A stretch of DNA of 64,000 nt. Source: Cyclobacterium salsum. Its GTDB lineage: Bacteria; Bacteroidota; Bacteroidia; Cytophagales; Cyclobacteriaceae. Of the stretch, positions 1 to 10,653 are shown in pieces (position 1 is the stretch's first letter; each line of letters opens with the position of its first letter). The stretch is taken from assembly GCF_010119245.1 (NCBI RefSeq), contig NZ_WNKG01000012.1:1-64000 (forward strand), in the 5' to 3' direction. A program made the position numbers and the translations under genes. Under the pieces are notes generated by a model that was not told the origin of the DNA, ran no database searches, and saw only the letters and a program-made list of their open reading frames with translations.

Positions 1-3000
1 ATACGGAAGTGAGCGAGGAACCGGGTATAAGTACTACAGCAACGGAAAGCTCCAATGTAGGTACCTATCCGGTCACCTTAACCGGGGGATTGGATGCGAA
101 CTACGCTATCAGCCTGGTAGCCGGTGAACTGGAAGTGACCCAGGCCGCCTTGACCATTACGGCAGATGATCAATCGAAAGTGTATGGCGAAGCGAATCCA
201 TCCTTGACTTTTACCTATACCGGTCTGGTCAATGGGGATACCGAGGTGAGTGAGGAGCCGGGTATTAGCACCACGGCCACAGCAGGATCTAATGTAGGGA
301 CTTACCCGATTGCCCTGACCGGGGGATTGGATGCGAACTACGCTATCAGCCTGGTAGCGGGTGAACTGGAAATCACTCAGGCCGCTTTGACCATCACTGC
401 CGATGATAAATCGAAAGTATACGGCGAAGCCAATCCATCCTTGACTTTCTCGTATACCGGTCTGGTCAATGGGGATACGGAAGTGAGCGAGGAACCGGGT
501 ATTAGTACCACTGCCACAGCAGGATCCAATGTAGGTCTTTACCAAATTGACCTGACCGGGGGATCGGATGCGAACTACGCTATCAGCCTGGTTGCGGGCG
601 AACTGGAAATCACCCACGCCTCTTTGACCATTACTGCGGATGATCAATCGAAAGTGTATGGAGAAGCGAATCCATCCTTGACCTTTACCTATACCGGTCT
701 GGTCAATGGGGATACGGAAGTGAGCGAGGAACCGGGTATCAGCACGATTGCCACAGCAGGATCTAATGTGGGTACTTATCCCATTGACCTGACCGGGGGA
801 TCGGATGCGAACTATGACATCAACCTGGTAGCGGGCGAACTGGAAGTAACGCAAGCCGCCTTGACCATCACGGCGGATGATAAGTCGAAAGTGTATGGAG
901 AAGCGAACCCAGGATTGACCTTCACCTATACCGGTCTGGTCAATGGGGATACCGAGGTGAGCGAGGAACCGGGTATCAGCACCACGGCGACTGAAAGCTC
1001 CAATGTGGGTACTTATCCGATTGCCCTGACCGGGGGATCGGATGCGAACTACGACATCAGCCTGGTAGCGGGCGAACTGGAAATTACCCAGGCAGCTCTG
1101 ACCATCACTGCAGATGATAAGTCGAAAGTGTATGGAGAAGCGAACCCAGGATTGACCTTCACCTATACCGGTCTGGTCAATGGGGATACCGAGGTGAGCG
1201 AGGAACCGGGTATCAGCACCACGGCGACTGAAAGCTCCAATGTGGGTACTTATCCGATTGCCCTGACCGGGGGATCGGATGCGAACTACGACATCAGCCT
1301 GGTAGCGGGCGAACTGGAAATTACCCAGGCAGCTCTGACCATCACTGCAGATGATAAGTCTAAAGTATATGGCGAGGAAAATCCATCCTTAACCTTTACC
1401 TATACCGGTCTGGTCAATGGGGATACGGAAGTGAGCGAGGAACCTGGTATCAGTACTACAGCAACGGAAAGCTCCAACGTAGGCACCTATCCGGTCACCT
1501 TAACCGGGGGATCGGATGCGAACTACGATATTAGCCTGGTAGCCGGCGAACTGGAAGTAACGAAAGCGGCTTTGACCATCACCGCAGATGATAAGTCGAA
1601 AGTGTATGGTGATGCCAATCCATCCCTGACCTTTACCTATACCGGTCTGGTCAATGGGGATACGGAAGTGAGCGAGGAACCTGGTATCAGTACTACAGCA
1701 ACGGAAAGCTCCAACGTAGGCACCTATCCGGTCACCTTAACCGGGGGATCGGATGCGAACTATGACATCACGCTTGTAGCGGGCGAACTGGAAATCACAC
1801 AAGCTGCCTTGACCATCACGGCAGATGATAAATCGAAAGTATACGGCGAAGCCAATCCATCATTGACCTTCACCTATACCGGTTTGGTCAATGGTGATAC
1901 GGAAGTGAGCGAGGAACCGGGTATAAGTACTACAGCAACGGAAAGCTCCAACGTAGGCACCTATCCGGTCACCTTAACCGGGGGATCGGATGCGAACTAC
2001 GCTATCAGCCTGGTAGCCGGCGAACTGGAAGTAACGAAAGCGGCTTTGACCATTACCGCAGATGATAAGTCGAAAGTGTATGGTGATGCCAATCCATCCT
2101 TGACTTTCTCCTATACCGGTCTGGTCAATGGGGACACGGAAGTGAGCGAGGAGCCGGGTATTAGCACGACTGCCACAGCAAGCTCCAATGTAGGTACTTA
2201 CCCCATTGTCCTGACCGGGGGATCGGATGCAAACTATGACATCAGCCTGGTAGCGGGCGAACTGGAAGTAACGCAAGCCGCCTTGACCATCACGGCGGAT
2301 GATAAGTCGAAAGTGTATGGTGAAGCGAACCCAGGATTGACGTTTACCTATACCGGTCTGGTCAATGGGGATACGGAAGTGAGCGAGGAACCGGGTATCA
2401 GCACGACTGCCACAGCAGGATCCAATGTGGGTACTTATCCGATTGTCCTAATCGGGGGTTCGGATGCGAATTATGCGATCAGTCTGGAAGGAGGAACCCT
2501 AACCATTTCTCAGGCGACCATGTCAATTCAGGCATTGGATCAGACAAAAGTCTTTGGAACCGGGGATCCCCAACTGGAATACACTGCCGAAGGATTTCAG
2601 GCAGGTGATGACGAATCGGTTATTTCAGGCACACTGGAAAGAGTACCTGGGGAACAGGTTGGAGATTACCCGATCGGATTGGGGAACCTGGCGGTCGAAG
2701 CCAATTACCAGCTCGAATTCCAGGGGGCCGTCTTCACCATTATTTCCTCCAGACTCGCAGTGATCAATAACCTGCCCGAGATGGAAACCCCCTGGTCTGT
2801 CGAACCGCAGTTACCCGAAATGCTTACCGCCCTTACCGAGGACGGACAGATTCTGGAAGTAGCAGTGGATTGGGATGCCAGTGGGTTGGATGTGTATAGC
2901 AGTGGCTTGTATACGATTACCGGGGAATTGCAACTAGCGGATGGAATCCAGTATGAGGAATACGAAAAAGCGTATCTGGATATTCAGGTGTTGAAAAAGC

Positions 3001-3566
3001 CAGCCCCAGAGGACCTTACTTTGAGCCATCAGGAATTTGATCCGGAAACGACGGAGCATTTCTTTGAGATCGGAAATCTGATCATCACCGATCCGGTAGA
3101 TGCCATCCATCAATTGGAGTTGGTAGCGGGCGCGTTGGATAACAAGTATTTTGAAATTCATGACCGCATCCTTTACTGGAGCAGCGCAGAGCGGGTAGCA
3201 GGACAAACCACTTTCTCCATTTTGGTTCGGGTAACTGACAGAGATGGAAATGTATTGGAAAAGCAACTGGATCTGACCCGCAACAGAATCGATCTAAACT
3301 CCCTGACAGTGTACAACACGTTTTCACCGGAAAATGACGGAACCAATGACACCTGGGGCGTTCCAGACCTTCGATACTTTAGTGGTGTTCGTCTTCAGGT
3401 TTTTGACCGCAGTGGAGAGCGCGTTTTCTATACCGAAAATCCGGATATCCGCTGGGATGGAACCTACCGGGGTAAAGCATTGCCAGCCGGAGCCTTTACC
3501 TGGATACTAGAGGTGACTGAAACAGGAGCGAAGAGAATGGGAATCTTAAACCTACTCCGAAAATGA
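1..3566 (+). CDS. MBG-repeat surface protein with T9SS type B (CHU_C) sorting domain, 5'-truncated
   Basis: The reading frame is open from the window edge (first full codon at base 3), so the N-terminus and signal peptide lie outside. What is visible is half a repeat, ten near-identical 79-residue MBG-type repeats (each with SKVYG, YTGLVNGDTEV and LTGG.DANY motifs) and one diverged eleventh repeat (TKVFG). After these come an Ig-like stretch, a cadherin-like stretch and a C-terminal gliding-motility/CHU_C type domain of about 85 residues (FSPENDGTNDTW, VFDRSGERVF, WDGTYRGKALPAG). In Bacteroidota this C-terminal domain marks type B cargo of the type IX secretion system, which is anchored or released at the cell surface. 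The downstream PorP/SprF gene overlaps by four bases (ATGA), the usual arrangement for such cargo. A role as a large adhesin-like surface protein is inferred; the ligand is unknown. Confidence 0.93.
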   Translation, partial: TEVSEEPGISTTATESSNVGTYPVTLTGGLDANYAISLVAGELEVTQAALTITADDQSKVYGEANPSLTFTYTGLVNGDTEVSEEPGISTTATAGSNVGTYPIALTGGLDANYAISLVAGELEITQAALTITADDKSKVYGEANPSLTFSYTGLVNGDTEVSEEPGISTTATAGSNVGLYQIDLTGGSDANYAISLVAGELEITHASLTITADDQSKVYGEANPSLTFTYTGLVNGDTEVSEEPGISTIATAGSNVGTYPIDLTGGSDANYDINLVAGELEVTQAALTITADDKSKVYGEANPGLTFTYTGLVNGDTEVSEEPGISTTATESSNVGTYPIALTGGSDANYDISLVAGELEITQAALTITADDKSKVYGEANPGLTFTYTGLVNGDTEVSEEPGISTTATESSNVGTYPIALTGGSDANYDISLVAGELEITQAALTITADDKSKVYGEENPSLTFTYTGLVNGDTEVSEEPGISTTATESSNVGTYPVTLTGGSDANYDISLVAGELEVTKAALTITADDKSKVYGDANPSLTFTYTGLVNGDTEVSEEPGISTTATESSNVGTYPVTLTGGSDANYDITLVAGELEITQAALTITADDKSKVYGEANPSLTFTYTGLVNGDTEVSEEPGISTTATESSNVGTYPVTLTGGSDANYAISLVAGELEVTKAALTITADDKSKVYGDANPSLTFSYTGLVNGDTEVSEEPGISTTATASSNVGTYPIVLTGGSDANYDISLVAGELEVTQAALTITADDKSKVYGEANPGLTFTYTGLVNGDTEVSEEPGISTTATAGSNVGTYPIVLIGGSDANYAISLEGGTLTISQATMSIQALDQTKVFGTGDPQLEYTAEGFQAGDDESVISGTLERVPGEQVGDYPIGLGNLAVEANYQLEFQGAVFTIISSRLAVINNLPEMETPWSVEPQLPEMLTALTEDGQILEVAVDWDASGLDVYSSGLYTITGELQLADGIQYEEYEKAYLDIQVLKKPAPEDLTLSHQEFDPETTEHFFEIGNLIITDPVDAIHQLELVAGALDNKYFEIHDRILYWSSAERVAGQTTFSILVRVTDRDGNVLEKQLDLTRNRIDLNSLTVYNTFSPENDGTNDTWGVPDLRYFSGVRLQVFDRSGERVFYTENPDIRWDGTYRGKALPAGAFTWILEVTETGAKRMGILNLLRK
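140..2500 (+). repeat. Tandem 237-bp coding repeats (MBG units)
   Basis: Ten tandem units of exactly 237 bases (79 codons) encode the MBG domains of the surface protein, preceded by a partial unit at the window edge and followed by a diverged one. Neighbouring units are very similar at DNA level. Bases 876-1123 and 1113-1360 are identical over 248 positions at a 237-base offset. This indicates recent duplication or gene conversion. The period is a whole number of codons, so copy number can change without breaking the frame. Confidence 0.95.
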
Positions 3567-3607
3567 TGAATCGTAATATTATTCTTTACCGCATTAATAC
3601 AGAAAAA

Positions 3608-4588
3608 ATGAAGCAATTTTTAGAGACCCATCTACTGCGAAAGCTATTTGTTACTGGATTGGTTGCACTGCTGGGGGCCACTAGCTTACAGGCACAGTCC
3701 CGCAAATACATCAGTCAGTTTTCGCATTTTCAGAGTTATTTCAATCCCGGTCTCACTGGCTACGAAGGCAGTACCCTGCGGGGCTTTGTCAGAAACCAAT
3801 GGGCAGGGCTGGAAGGCGCACCGAAGACCTATTTTGTAAGTGCGGAGTTGGATCTCGGTGAACTAGCAGGCCTGGAGGATCCGGCTCGAATGGGACAAAA
3901 CTCCCTTTCCCTCAACCTGCTGCACGATACCTATGGGGCATTTAAGGAAACGGAGCTGATGCTGGGCTATGCATCCAGGGTACGAATTACCGAAAATCAC
4001 CAATTGCGGTTGGGTGCCGGCATAAATTACCAGCAAATAGGGTTGGACGGGAATGCCCTTACGGTAGAGGAGCAAAACGATGCGACACTGGGCAATTACA
4101 TGGGGACTTTTTCGACCATGCAAGTCTTGGATTTCAACCTGGGGCTGGCGTTTACCCATCCGAATTATTACCTGAGTTACGGCATGCATCGGGTGAATGG
4201 AGGAAAAATAAGTTCGGGAGATGTTTTTATGGAAGGGTACCCGGCCAGCAAAATGCTACAGGCGGGCTATCGGGAAAGGCTGACCCCGAATCTGGCACTC
4301 ATTACCAATGCCTTTTACCGGACGCAGAAAGGATTGCCGGACCAAATTGACATCAATCTGAAAACGCTCTTAATGGACCGGCTTTGGATAGGAGGGGGAC
4401 ATCGGTTCAACTATTCTGGCAACCTGCAATTTGGGATATTGACCGATCGCATGCGTTTGGGATATGTCTACGAATTTCCACTGGCTCAATCGTATCAGCT
4501 GCCTGGCAGGATTCATGAATTCACAGCGATTTTCAACCTGTTTCCCAAAAAGCAAGAAGAAAAGGGAAATATGCTTCCGATTTGGTAA
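3608..4588 (+). CDS. PorP/SprF family type IX secretion system membrane protein
   Basis: The predicted 326-residue protein is an outer-membrane beta-barrel-like member of the PorP/SprF family, which works with type B T9SS cargo and is typically encoded directly after it. Visible features are a signal peptide ending near SLQAQ, the family start SQFSHFQSYFNPGLTGY, and RNQWAGLEGAPKTY. I chose the ATG at 3608 because it places a normal signal peptide at the N-terminus. An earlier ATG at 3563 overlaps the stop of the upstream gene (ATGA) and would add 15 residues ahead of the signal peptide; it may serve in translational coupling. A hairpin terminator follows. The family call is firm. Which cargo it serves is inferred from adjacency. 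Confidence 0.9.
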   Translation: MKQFLETHLLRKLFVTGLVALLGATSLQAQSRKYISQFSHFQSYFNPGLTGYEGSTLRGFVRNQWAGLEGAPKTYFVSAELDLGELAGLEDPARMGQNSLSLNLLHDTYGAFKETELMLGYASRVRITENHQLRLGAGINYQQIGLDGNALTVEEQNDATLGNYMGTFSTMQVLDFNLGLAFTHPNYYLSYGMHRVNGGKISSGDVFMEGYPASKMLQAGYRERLTPNLALITNAFYRTQKGLPDQIDINLKTLLMDRLWIGGGHRFNYSGNLQFGILTDRMRLGYVYEFPLAQSYQLPGRIHEFTAIFNLFPKKQEEKGNMLPIW

Positions 4589-4622
4589 CTAAAATAGGCG
4601 AATAATTCGCTAATGCGAAGCA

Positions 4623-4651
4623 GGGGCTATGCACAATTCGTGCATAGCCCT
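4623..4651 (+). terminator. Rho-independent terminator after porP/sprF-like gene
   Basis: An 11-bp perfect stem (GGGCTATGCAC / GTGCATAGCCC) closes a five-base AATTC loop and is followed by a T-rich stretch. It sits 35 bases after the stop codon, ending the surface protein-PorP unit. Confidence 0.8.
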
Positions 4652-4943
4652 TTGCGTTTCTTTGAATAGGGTAAGGAATAAAACCTCTAAAAGTGGAGTT
4701 ATTATTCAGTAAAGGCTCAGATAAATCCTGTATTTGTGTTTATTTTTTACCCGAACTTGTTTACTGGTTTAGTTTTTGTTAAAGCATTTATAGAATACCT
4801 TACCATCCCTGCGCGAAGCCACGTTTTTGATCCAAGGTAGGTTGCAAATAATCTGACTCGAAGTTGTTTACTGCGATATTTGAGGCAGGTGGTAAGAATA
4901 TTTACCCTATTTTAACCGTTTATACCAATCAATTTTACCAACT
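4652..4943. other. Intergenic region upstream of the lipid kinase
   Basis: About 290 bases with no credible coding frame. It is AT-rich and presumably carries the promoter of the kinase gene. The nearest sequence to the Bacteroidota -7 element is GATATTTG near 4881, one mismatch from TAnnTTTG and without a well-placed -33 TTTG. No repeat or RNA structure was recognised. Confidence 0.4.
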
Positions 4944-5828
4944 ATGAATAAATCAGCTCTTTTTGTGCTCAACCCTTTTTCAGGGGATTTGCCTGACAAA
5001 GATGTAATTGTCCAAGCTATTCTGGATCAGGTAACAGGATATACCCTTACATTATGGAAAACCACAGGGGAGAATGACGGAGAAAAGATAAAAGCAGCAT
5101 TAAAAGAGGAGCATTATGAATTGATTTTGGTTGGTGGAGGAGATGGTACGATCAAAATGGTCGCGCAGGCAATAGAAAGTAAGGAATGTTGTTTGCTACC
5201 CATTCCCTTCGGCTCTGCCAACGGCCTGGCCACTTGTCTGGGTATTGAATCCTGGGAGGATAGCCTGAGGATTCTGGACCAGGGGAAAAGTAAACCAATG
5301 GACCTGCTAGATGTAAACGGACAGGTGTGTTTGCATCTTTGCGATTTGGGTTTTAACGCTGATCTTATAAGAAAATTTGAGGACGGAGATGAGCGGGGCA
5401 TGGTTTCCTATTTTAAGAATTCACTAGCAAGTTTTTTTGAGATCAAGCCCTATCGATTTCAGGTGAAGACAAACGCTGAATGCGAATGGGTAGATGCAAA
5501 AATGCTGGTAATAGCCAACGGTTCAAAATATGGTACAGGGGCCACGATCAGCCCAGGTAGCCGTATGGATGACGGAATATTTGAAGTAATAGCCCTTAAC
5601 CCGGAGGGTTTATCCGATTGGTTGGAATTGACTTATGGCCTGATTAGAAAAGACTTTAGCCATTTAGACTTCGTCCGTACCTGGTCCTGCGATTCGTTAA
5701 CCCTTTCGAATCCGGACAAGGCACCTTTCCACGTTGACGGAGAAATGGTAGAAAGCCCCGAGAAAATCAACGTGGGGATTCGTAAAGAGGAAGTTTGCTT
5801 GTACTATCAGGAGGAAAAAATGGACTAA
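4944..5828 (+). CDS. Diacylglycerol/lipid kinase family protein (YegS/LCB5-like)
   Basis: The 294-residue protein has the DAGK catalytic fold: an N-terminal NPFSG motif, the nucleotide-binding GGGDGT signature near residue 63, PFGSANGLA near residue 88, GFNADL near residue 133, and the C-terminal FHVDGE element near residue 268. Family members phosphorylate diacylglycerol, sphingoid bases or related lipids on the cytoplasmic face of the membrane. PFGSANGLA replaces the common GTxND form but keeps its spacing. The gene stands alone between two AT-rich spacers, so context does not identify the substrate. Length is typical of the family. Confidence 0.9.
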   Translation: MNKSALFVLNPFSGDLPDKDVIVQAILDQVTGYTLTLWKTTGENDGEKIKAALKEEHYELILVGGGDGTIKMVAQAIESKECCLLPIPFGSANGLATCLGIESWEDSLRILDQGKSKPMDLLDVNGQVCLHLCDLGFNADLIRKFEDGDERGMVSYFKNSLASFFEIKPYRFQVKTNAECEWVDAKMLVIANGSKYGTGATISPGSRMDDGIFEVIALNPEGLSDWLELTYGLIRKDFSHLDFVRTWSCDSLTLSNPDKAPFHVDGEMVESPEKINVGIRKEEVCLYYQEEKMD

Positions 5829-5985
5829 TATGAGATTTCCACTTTATCGATTTTGAATACAAAATTTGAAATTCAGCGTTTTCTTATTGGTTTTTAAGGA
5901 TTTTGCATTCAAGGTCCGATTGAATGATTCATCGAGTAAAATCAAAAAAACAAAGAGAATAACGAGATTGCGTCCAAATACACGG

Positions 5986-6360
5986 TTAGATAAAGGTTTC
6001 CAGTTTTTCATTAGTAAGGGGTTTTTCAATAAATCCACTTACAAACGGAAACTCTTTTGATTTTTGGCGGTCCTGGAAATCTATGGAACTTGATAGCATG
6101 ATGATCCGATCATTTCGTTTGTTTTCAAGTTCAACGTAGTGGGTTAAAAAATCCCAACCGTTCATTACAGGCATGTTGATGTCCACCAGAATCAATACCT
6201 TTTTTGCCAAATCCGGATTTTTCAGGTACTCAAGCGCCAGCTCTGCCTCTAAAAATTCAATGGTTTTGGGGGATAAATGTAACTTGTTGATTAACCGTTT
6301 ATTGATTAAATTATTAATAGGGTCATCATCAATTAAAACAATTAAATCGAATGGATACAT
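5986..6360 (-). CDS. Single-domain response regulator (CheY-like receiver)
   Basis: The 124-residue protein is one receiver domain with no output domain. The acidic pocket is D11-D13, the phosphoacceptor is D60 in ILVDINMPVMNG, the switch Ser/Thr is in MLSSS near residue 90, and the conserved lysine is K113 in EKPL. Such stand-alone receivers usually relay phosphate or regulate by protein-protein contact. No histidine kinase is encoded in the neighbourhood, so its partner is unknown. The start at 6360 is the only ATG that leaves the first beta strand intact. Confidence 0.9.
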   Translation of the reverse strand: MYPFDLIVLIDDDPINNLINKRLINKLHLSPKTIEFLEAELALEYLKNPDLAKKVLILVDINMPVMNGWDFLTHYVELENKRNDRIIMLSSSIDFQDRQKSKEFPFVSGFIEKPLTNEKLETFI

Positions 6361-6520
6361 TGATTTTAAAATAATAACTATTCTCTCGCTCGATCTCTAT
6401 TTCTGAAATTTAACACTATAATCTCAGTATTAAAATATTCTGTTCATTTTTTGCGATTTCCCTTTTGGGAGATGAAATGAGATAAAAATAAAAAGCATTT
6501 TCTTCTATTTCAGGTACAAA

Positions 6521-6555
6521 TAAAAAAGGGGAAAGCTAACAGCTTTCCCCTTTTG
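6521..6555 (-). terminator. Rho-independent terminator of groESL
   Basis: A perfect 14-bp stem (6524-6537 with 6541-6554) closes a three-base loop. Read on the minus strand it is followed by a T-rich tail. It lies 20 bases beyond the groEL stop codon. Confidence 0.88.
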
Positions 6556-6574
6556 AAAATAAGGGATAAATGGA

Positions 6575-8209
<1,635 letters not shown>

Positions 8210-8254
8210 TTACTCTTTTTTCGTTAGTATTAATTAAACTCGATTAAAGGATCC

Positions 8255-8533
8255 TTACAGGATAGCGAATATATCCGCTTCTCTCATGATCAGATAATCA
8301 GCACCTTCTACGGTAAGCTCCGTTCCGGAATACTTGCCATACAAAACGGTGTCTCCGACCTTAACCGTTAACGGCTCGTCTTTTTTGCCGTTACCGATAG
8401 CCACTACGGTACCTTTTTGTGGTTTTTCTTTGGCAGTGTCAGGGATGTAAAGTCCTGAAGCGGTTTTTTCTTCTGCAGCAGCGGGTTCTACCAAAACCCG
8501 GTCTGCTAGCGGTTGGATGTTAACTTTAGACAT
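8255..8533 (-). CDS. groES: Co-chaperonin GroES (10 kDa)
   Basis: The 92-residue co-chaperonin forms the seven-membered lid of the GroEL cage. Family signatures are the N-terminal [11 protein letters not shown], the mobile loop around [12 protein letters not shown], and [14 protein letters not shown] near the C-terminus. Length matches the family. It is transcribed first in the operon with groEL. The roughly 228-base spacer upstream, shared with a divergent gene at 8762, must hold the promoter, but no clear heat-shock element could be read there. Confidence 0.98.
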   Translation of the reverse strand: MSKVNIQPLADRVLVEPAAAEEKTASGLYIPDTAKEKPQKGTVVAIGNGKKDEPLTVKVGDTVLYGKYSGTELTVEGADYLIMREADIFAIL

Positions 8534-8761
8534 TGTAATTGAGTTATTTTTAAAGTTTGAATTCTACAATACGATTTCCCTACTCACACTTTCTATGCCA
8601 ATTCTAATCCCTGGCTTTTTCCTGACATAAAGTCCTACTTACATTTCCATCTCTGACAGGGCCTGGAAAGTGAGATTTTTTTACTGTCATTTTTTCGGTA
8701 TGCTATTGCTTGACATGTCGTATTTTCGTAAATTTTAACACGTGGATAAAAACGTTGACCT

Positions 8762-9472
8762 ATGAATAAATTATCAGAAAACTGGATCTCCGAAGGATGG
8801 ATTGATTTTGAGTATAAGAAGTACATGCTTTTGGCCTACCTAAAAACCGTCAATGAAAATTTTCAGGCAGTAAAGCTGTATCCTGCACTTACCGAATTGA
8901 TTTCACACCATCAAAAGCTTAGCCACCTGGATCAAAATCGAAATCAACTCAAACTGGCGCTGCCTAAGGAAATGGAGGGGGTGGACTTCAAAAAAATGAA
9001 AATAGCTTACAAGAATAAAATGGAGGAGGATGATATCATGAAAGAATTAGGGGATATCATTGTGTACTCCTTACCAAAAATCAAACAGCAGATAGAAGAA
9101 GGTAAAACAATTTATGACTTTATCGAAAGCCAGTTGGAAATTGAACCGGTTGGATTGACCCCCATTTATCAGAAAGAAGGGTATGCATTGCTGTCGTATA
9201 ACCATTCCAGGGAAGTGTACATATACCGCTATCAGATTAATCTTTTTCAGAACAGCGTGGATCGCTTTCGGGGAATTGCCCTTCGTTTTATTGAATCGGT
9301 CAAAAGAAGTTTGACGCTTACCTACGAACGCATCAAGATGGATCTGATCAAAAAATTTGCTGACTTGCCAAATCCCTCAACCTGGAAAATTCATTCGGCG
9401 CAGCGGGTCCCGTTGGAAGAAAGCCTGCTTCCAGTAAGCAAGCGTTTGCTGTTAAAATATGTTGAGCTATAA
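8762..9472 (+). CDS. Conserved protein of unknown function
   Basis: I do not recognise a named domain in this 236-residue protein. It starts MNKLSENWISEGWIDFEYKKY, is rich in charged and aromatic residues, has no signal peptide or membrane segment, and looks cytoplasmic and largely helical. It diverges from groES and converges on the sterol desaturase-family gene. Its stop codon lies inside the long inverted repeat that forms a bidirectional terminator. Codon usage resembles its neighbours, so there is no sign of transfer. It looks like a real gene because the frame is long, lies alone on its strand and has plausible flanking signals. Confidence 0.8.
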   Translation: MNKLSENWISEGWIDFEYKKYMLLAYLKTVNENFQAVKLYPALTELISHHQKLSHLDQNRNQLKLALPKEMEGVDFKKMKIAYKNKMEEDDIMKELGDIIVYSLPKIKQQIEEGKTIYDFIESQLEIEPVGLTPIYQKEGYALLSYNHSREVYIYRYQINLFQNSVDRFRGIALRFIESVKRSLTLTYERIKMDLIKKFADLPNPSTWKIHSAQRVPLEESLLPVSKRLLLKYVEL

Positions 9473-9509
9473 AAAAAGGAGGGATTCCCCTCCTTTTTTT
9501 ATAGCTCAA
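9462..9509. terminator. Bidirectional rho-independent terminator
   Basis: A 22-bp perfect inverted repeat (9462-9483 with 9488-9509) has a four-base ATTC loop. The seven A/T pairs in mid-stem supply a T-run in either direction. It serves the convergent genes ending at 9472 (plus) and 9518 (minus), and it includes the last codons and stop of the plus-strand gene. Confidence 0.9.
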
Positions 9510-9517
9510 ACTAACCT

Positions 9518-10495
9518 TTAGTCTTCTTTTTTCAACAACGAATTTTCATTGCTCACCAGGATGGGAGTGGGAGCTGTAGCTACTGCTTTATTCCGCTTTC
9601 TTTCTTCCTGCATCGCCTTTTCTCTTAGCTCTCGGTTTTTTATCACTTCGTCCCCAGGCTTACCAAAGAGTATCTGATAGGCTTCTTTGGCATTTTTCGC
9701 CTTTTTTAAGTCGCGGACAATATCCGCCCATTCGTGAAAATTAAGGTAGACGGGATTGTAAGAAGTGACGGGTTTGGTAATACCATAGTTTGGTCTTTCC
9801 CCTTCCGGCATAAATGTGCCGAAAATTCGATCCCATATAATAAACGTAGAGCCGTAGTTCTTATCCAGGTAATGGGCATCACTCGCATGATGTACCCGAT
9901 GGTGGGAGGGTGTGGTAAAGAAATATTCGATGGGTCTTGGGAGCTTTTTAATGTATTCGGTGTGAATCCAAAATTGATATAGCACCGCAATCTGATGACA
10001 AATGAAGAATACAAATGGGTGAAATCCCATAAGCATTACCGGTACAAAAAAGATGATTTTGATATGTTGGGTCCAACCCAGTCGGAAGGAAACCGAGAAG
10101 TTATATTTGGAAGAATTGTGATGGGTAATGTGCGTTGCCCACCAAAACCGTTGTTCGTGTGCCACGCGGTGCGCCCAGTATCGAAAGAAGTCTATGGCAA
10201 AAAAACATAAGATAAACGACCACCAGGTGGCAGGGATTTTCCAGGGGACAATGTTCCAGCAAAACAAGGCAATTCCAAAAATAAAAACTTTAAGCAGCGC
10301 ACTGATACCCACATTCACCAAACCAATGGTAGTGGCCGCCATAAAATCCTTCTTGTCATAGGTGTCTTTTTTTTGATATAAGCTGATACCCCATTCTATA
10401 AAGACCAGTAAGAACATCGCTGGAGCAGCCCACAAGATGACATTGGGCCACTTGTCAGCGCCCAAATCTTCCATTGTTAGATGATTTTCGAACAT
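9518..10495 (-). CDS. Sterol desaturase / fatty acid hydroxylase family membrane protein
   Basis: The 325-residue integral membrane protein carries the three histidine clusters of the di-iron hydroxylase superfamily: HRVAHE, HITHHNS and HHRVHH, all in the expected order. Several hydrophobic segments precede and separate them (near residues 18-36, 55-80 and 150-175). Members hydroxylate or desaturate sterols, fatty acids or carotenoids using O2. The substrate cannot be told from the sequence. The C-terminal 60 residues are charged and probably cytoplasmic. The gene is monocistronic between two terminators. Confidence 0.92.
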   Translation of the reverse strand: MFENHLTMEDLGADKWPNVILWAAPAMFLLVFIEWGISLYQKKDTYDKKDFMAATTIGLVNVGISALLKVFIFGIALFCWNIVPWKIPATWWSFILCFFAIDFFRYWAHRVAHEQRFWWATHITHHNSSKYNFSVSFRLGWTQHIKIIFFVPVMLMGFHPFVFFICHQIAVLYQFWIHTEYIKKLPRPIEYFFTTPSHHRVHHASDAHYLDKNYGSTFIIWDRIFGTFMPEGERPNYGITKPVTSYNPVYLNFHEWADIVRDLKKAKNAKEAYQILFGKPGDEVIKNRELREKAMQEERKRNKAVATAPTPILVSNENSLLKKED

Positions 10496-10600
10496 AAATC
10501 GTACGTTTGGTTGATTTTTTATGGTTGTTAAAACGTTAAATTAATCATATTCCGGTTTATCTTCAACGTTTTGGGCCTTAAATAAATTTCGGTGAAAAAA

Positions 10601-10634
10601 TAAAAAAGGCCTGTTTGTAAAAAACAGGCCTTCA
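10601..10634 (-). terminator. Rho-independent terminator of the miaB-secG operon
   Basis: An 11-bp stem (AAGGCCTGTTT / AAACAGGCCTT, 10606-10616 with 10622-10632) has a five-base loop. Read on the minus strand it is followed by a run of T. It lies about 20 bases beyond the secG stop codon. Confidence 0.85.
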
Positions 10635-10653
10635 ATTTCTGGGCAAATTCCTA

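Noticed and set aside
78..854. 258-residue minus-strand frame within the MBG repeats
   Set aside because: It is antisense to a strongly supported gene and exists only because the repeat unit keeps all frames open; the same pattern recurs at 1974-2276.
140..2500. Possible CRISPR array (regular repeats)
   Set aside because: The 237-base units are contiguous and coding, with no unique spacers and no cas genes.
5844..6060. Two 64-residue overlapping frames on opposite strands near the response regulator
   Set aside because: AT-rich low-complexity sequence; one overlaps the conserved end of the receiver domain.
8534..8761. CIRCE element for groESL
   Set aside because: No TTAGCACTC-N9-GAGTGCTAA or close variant could be read upstream of groES.
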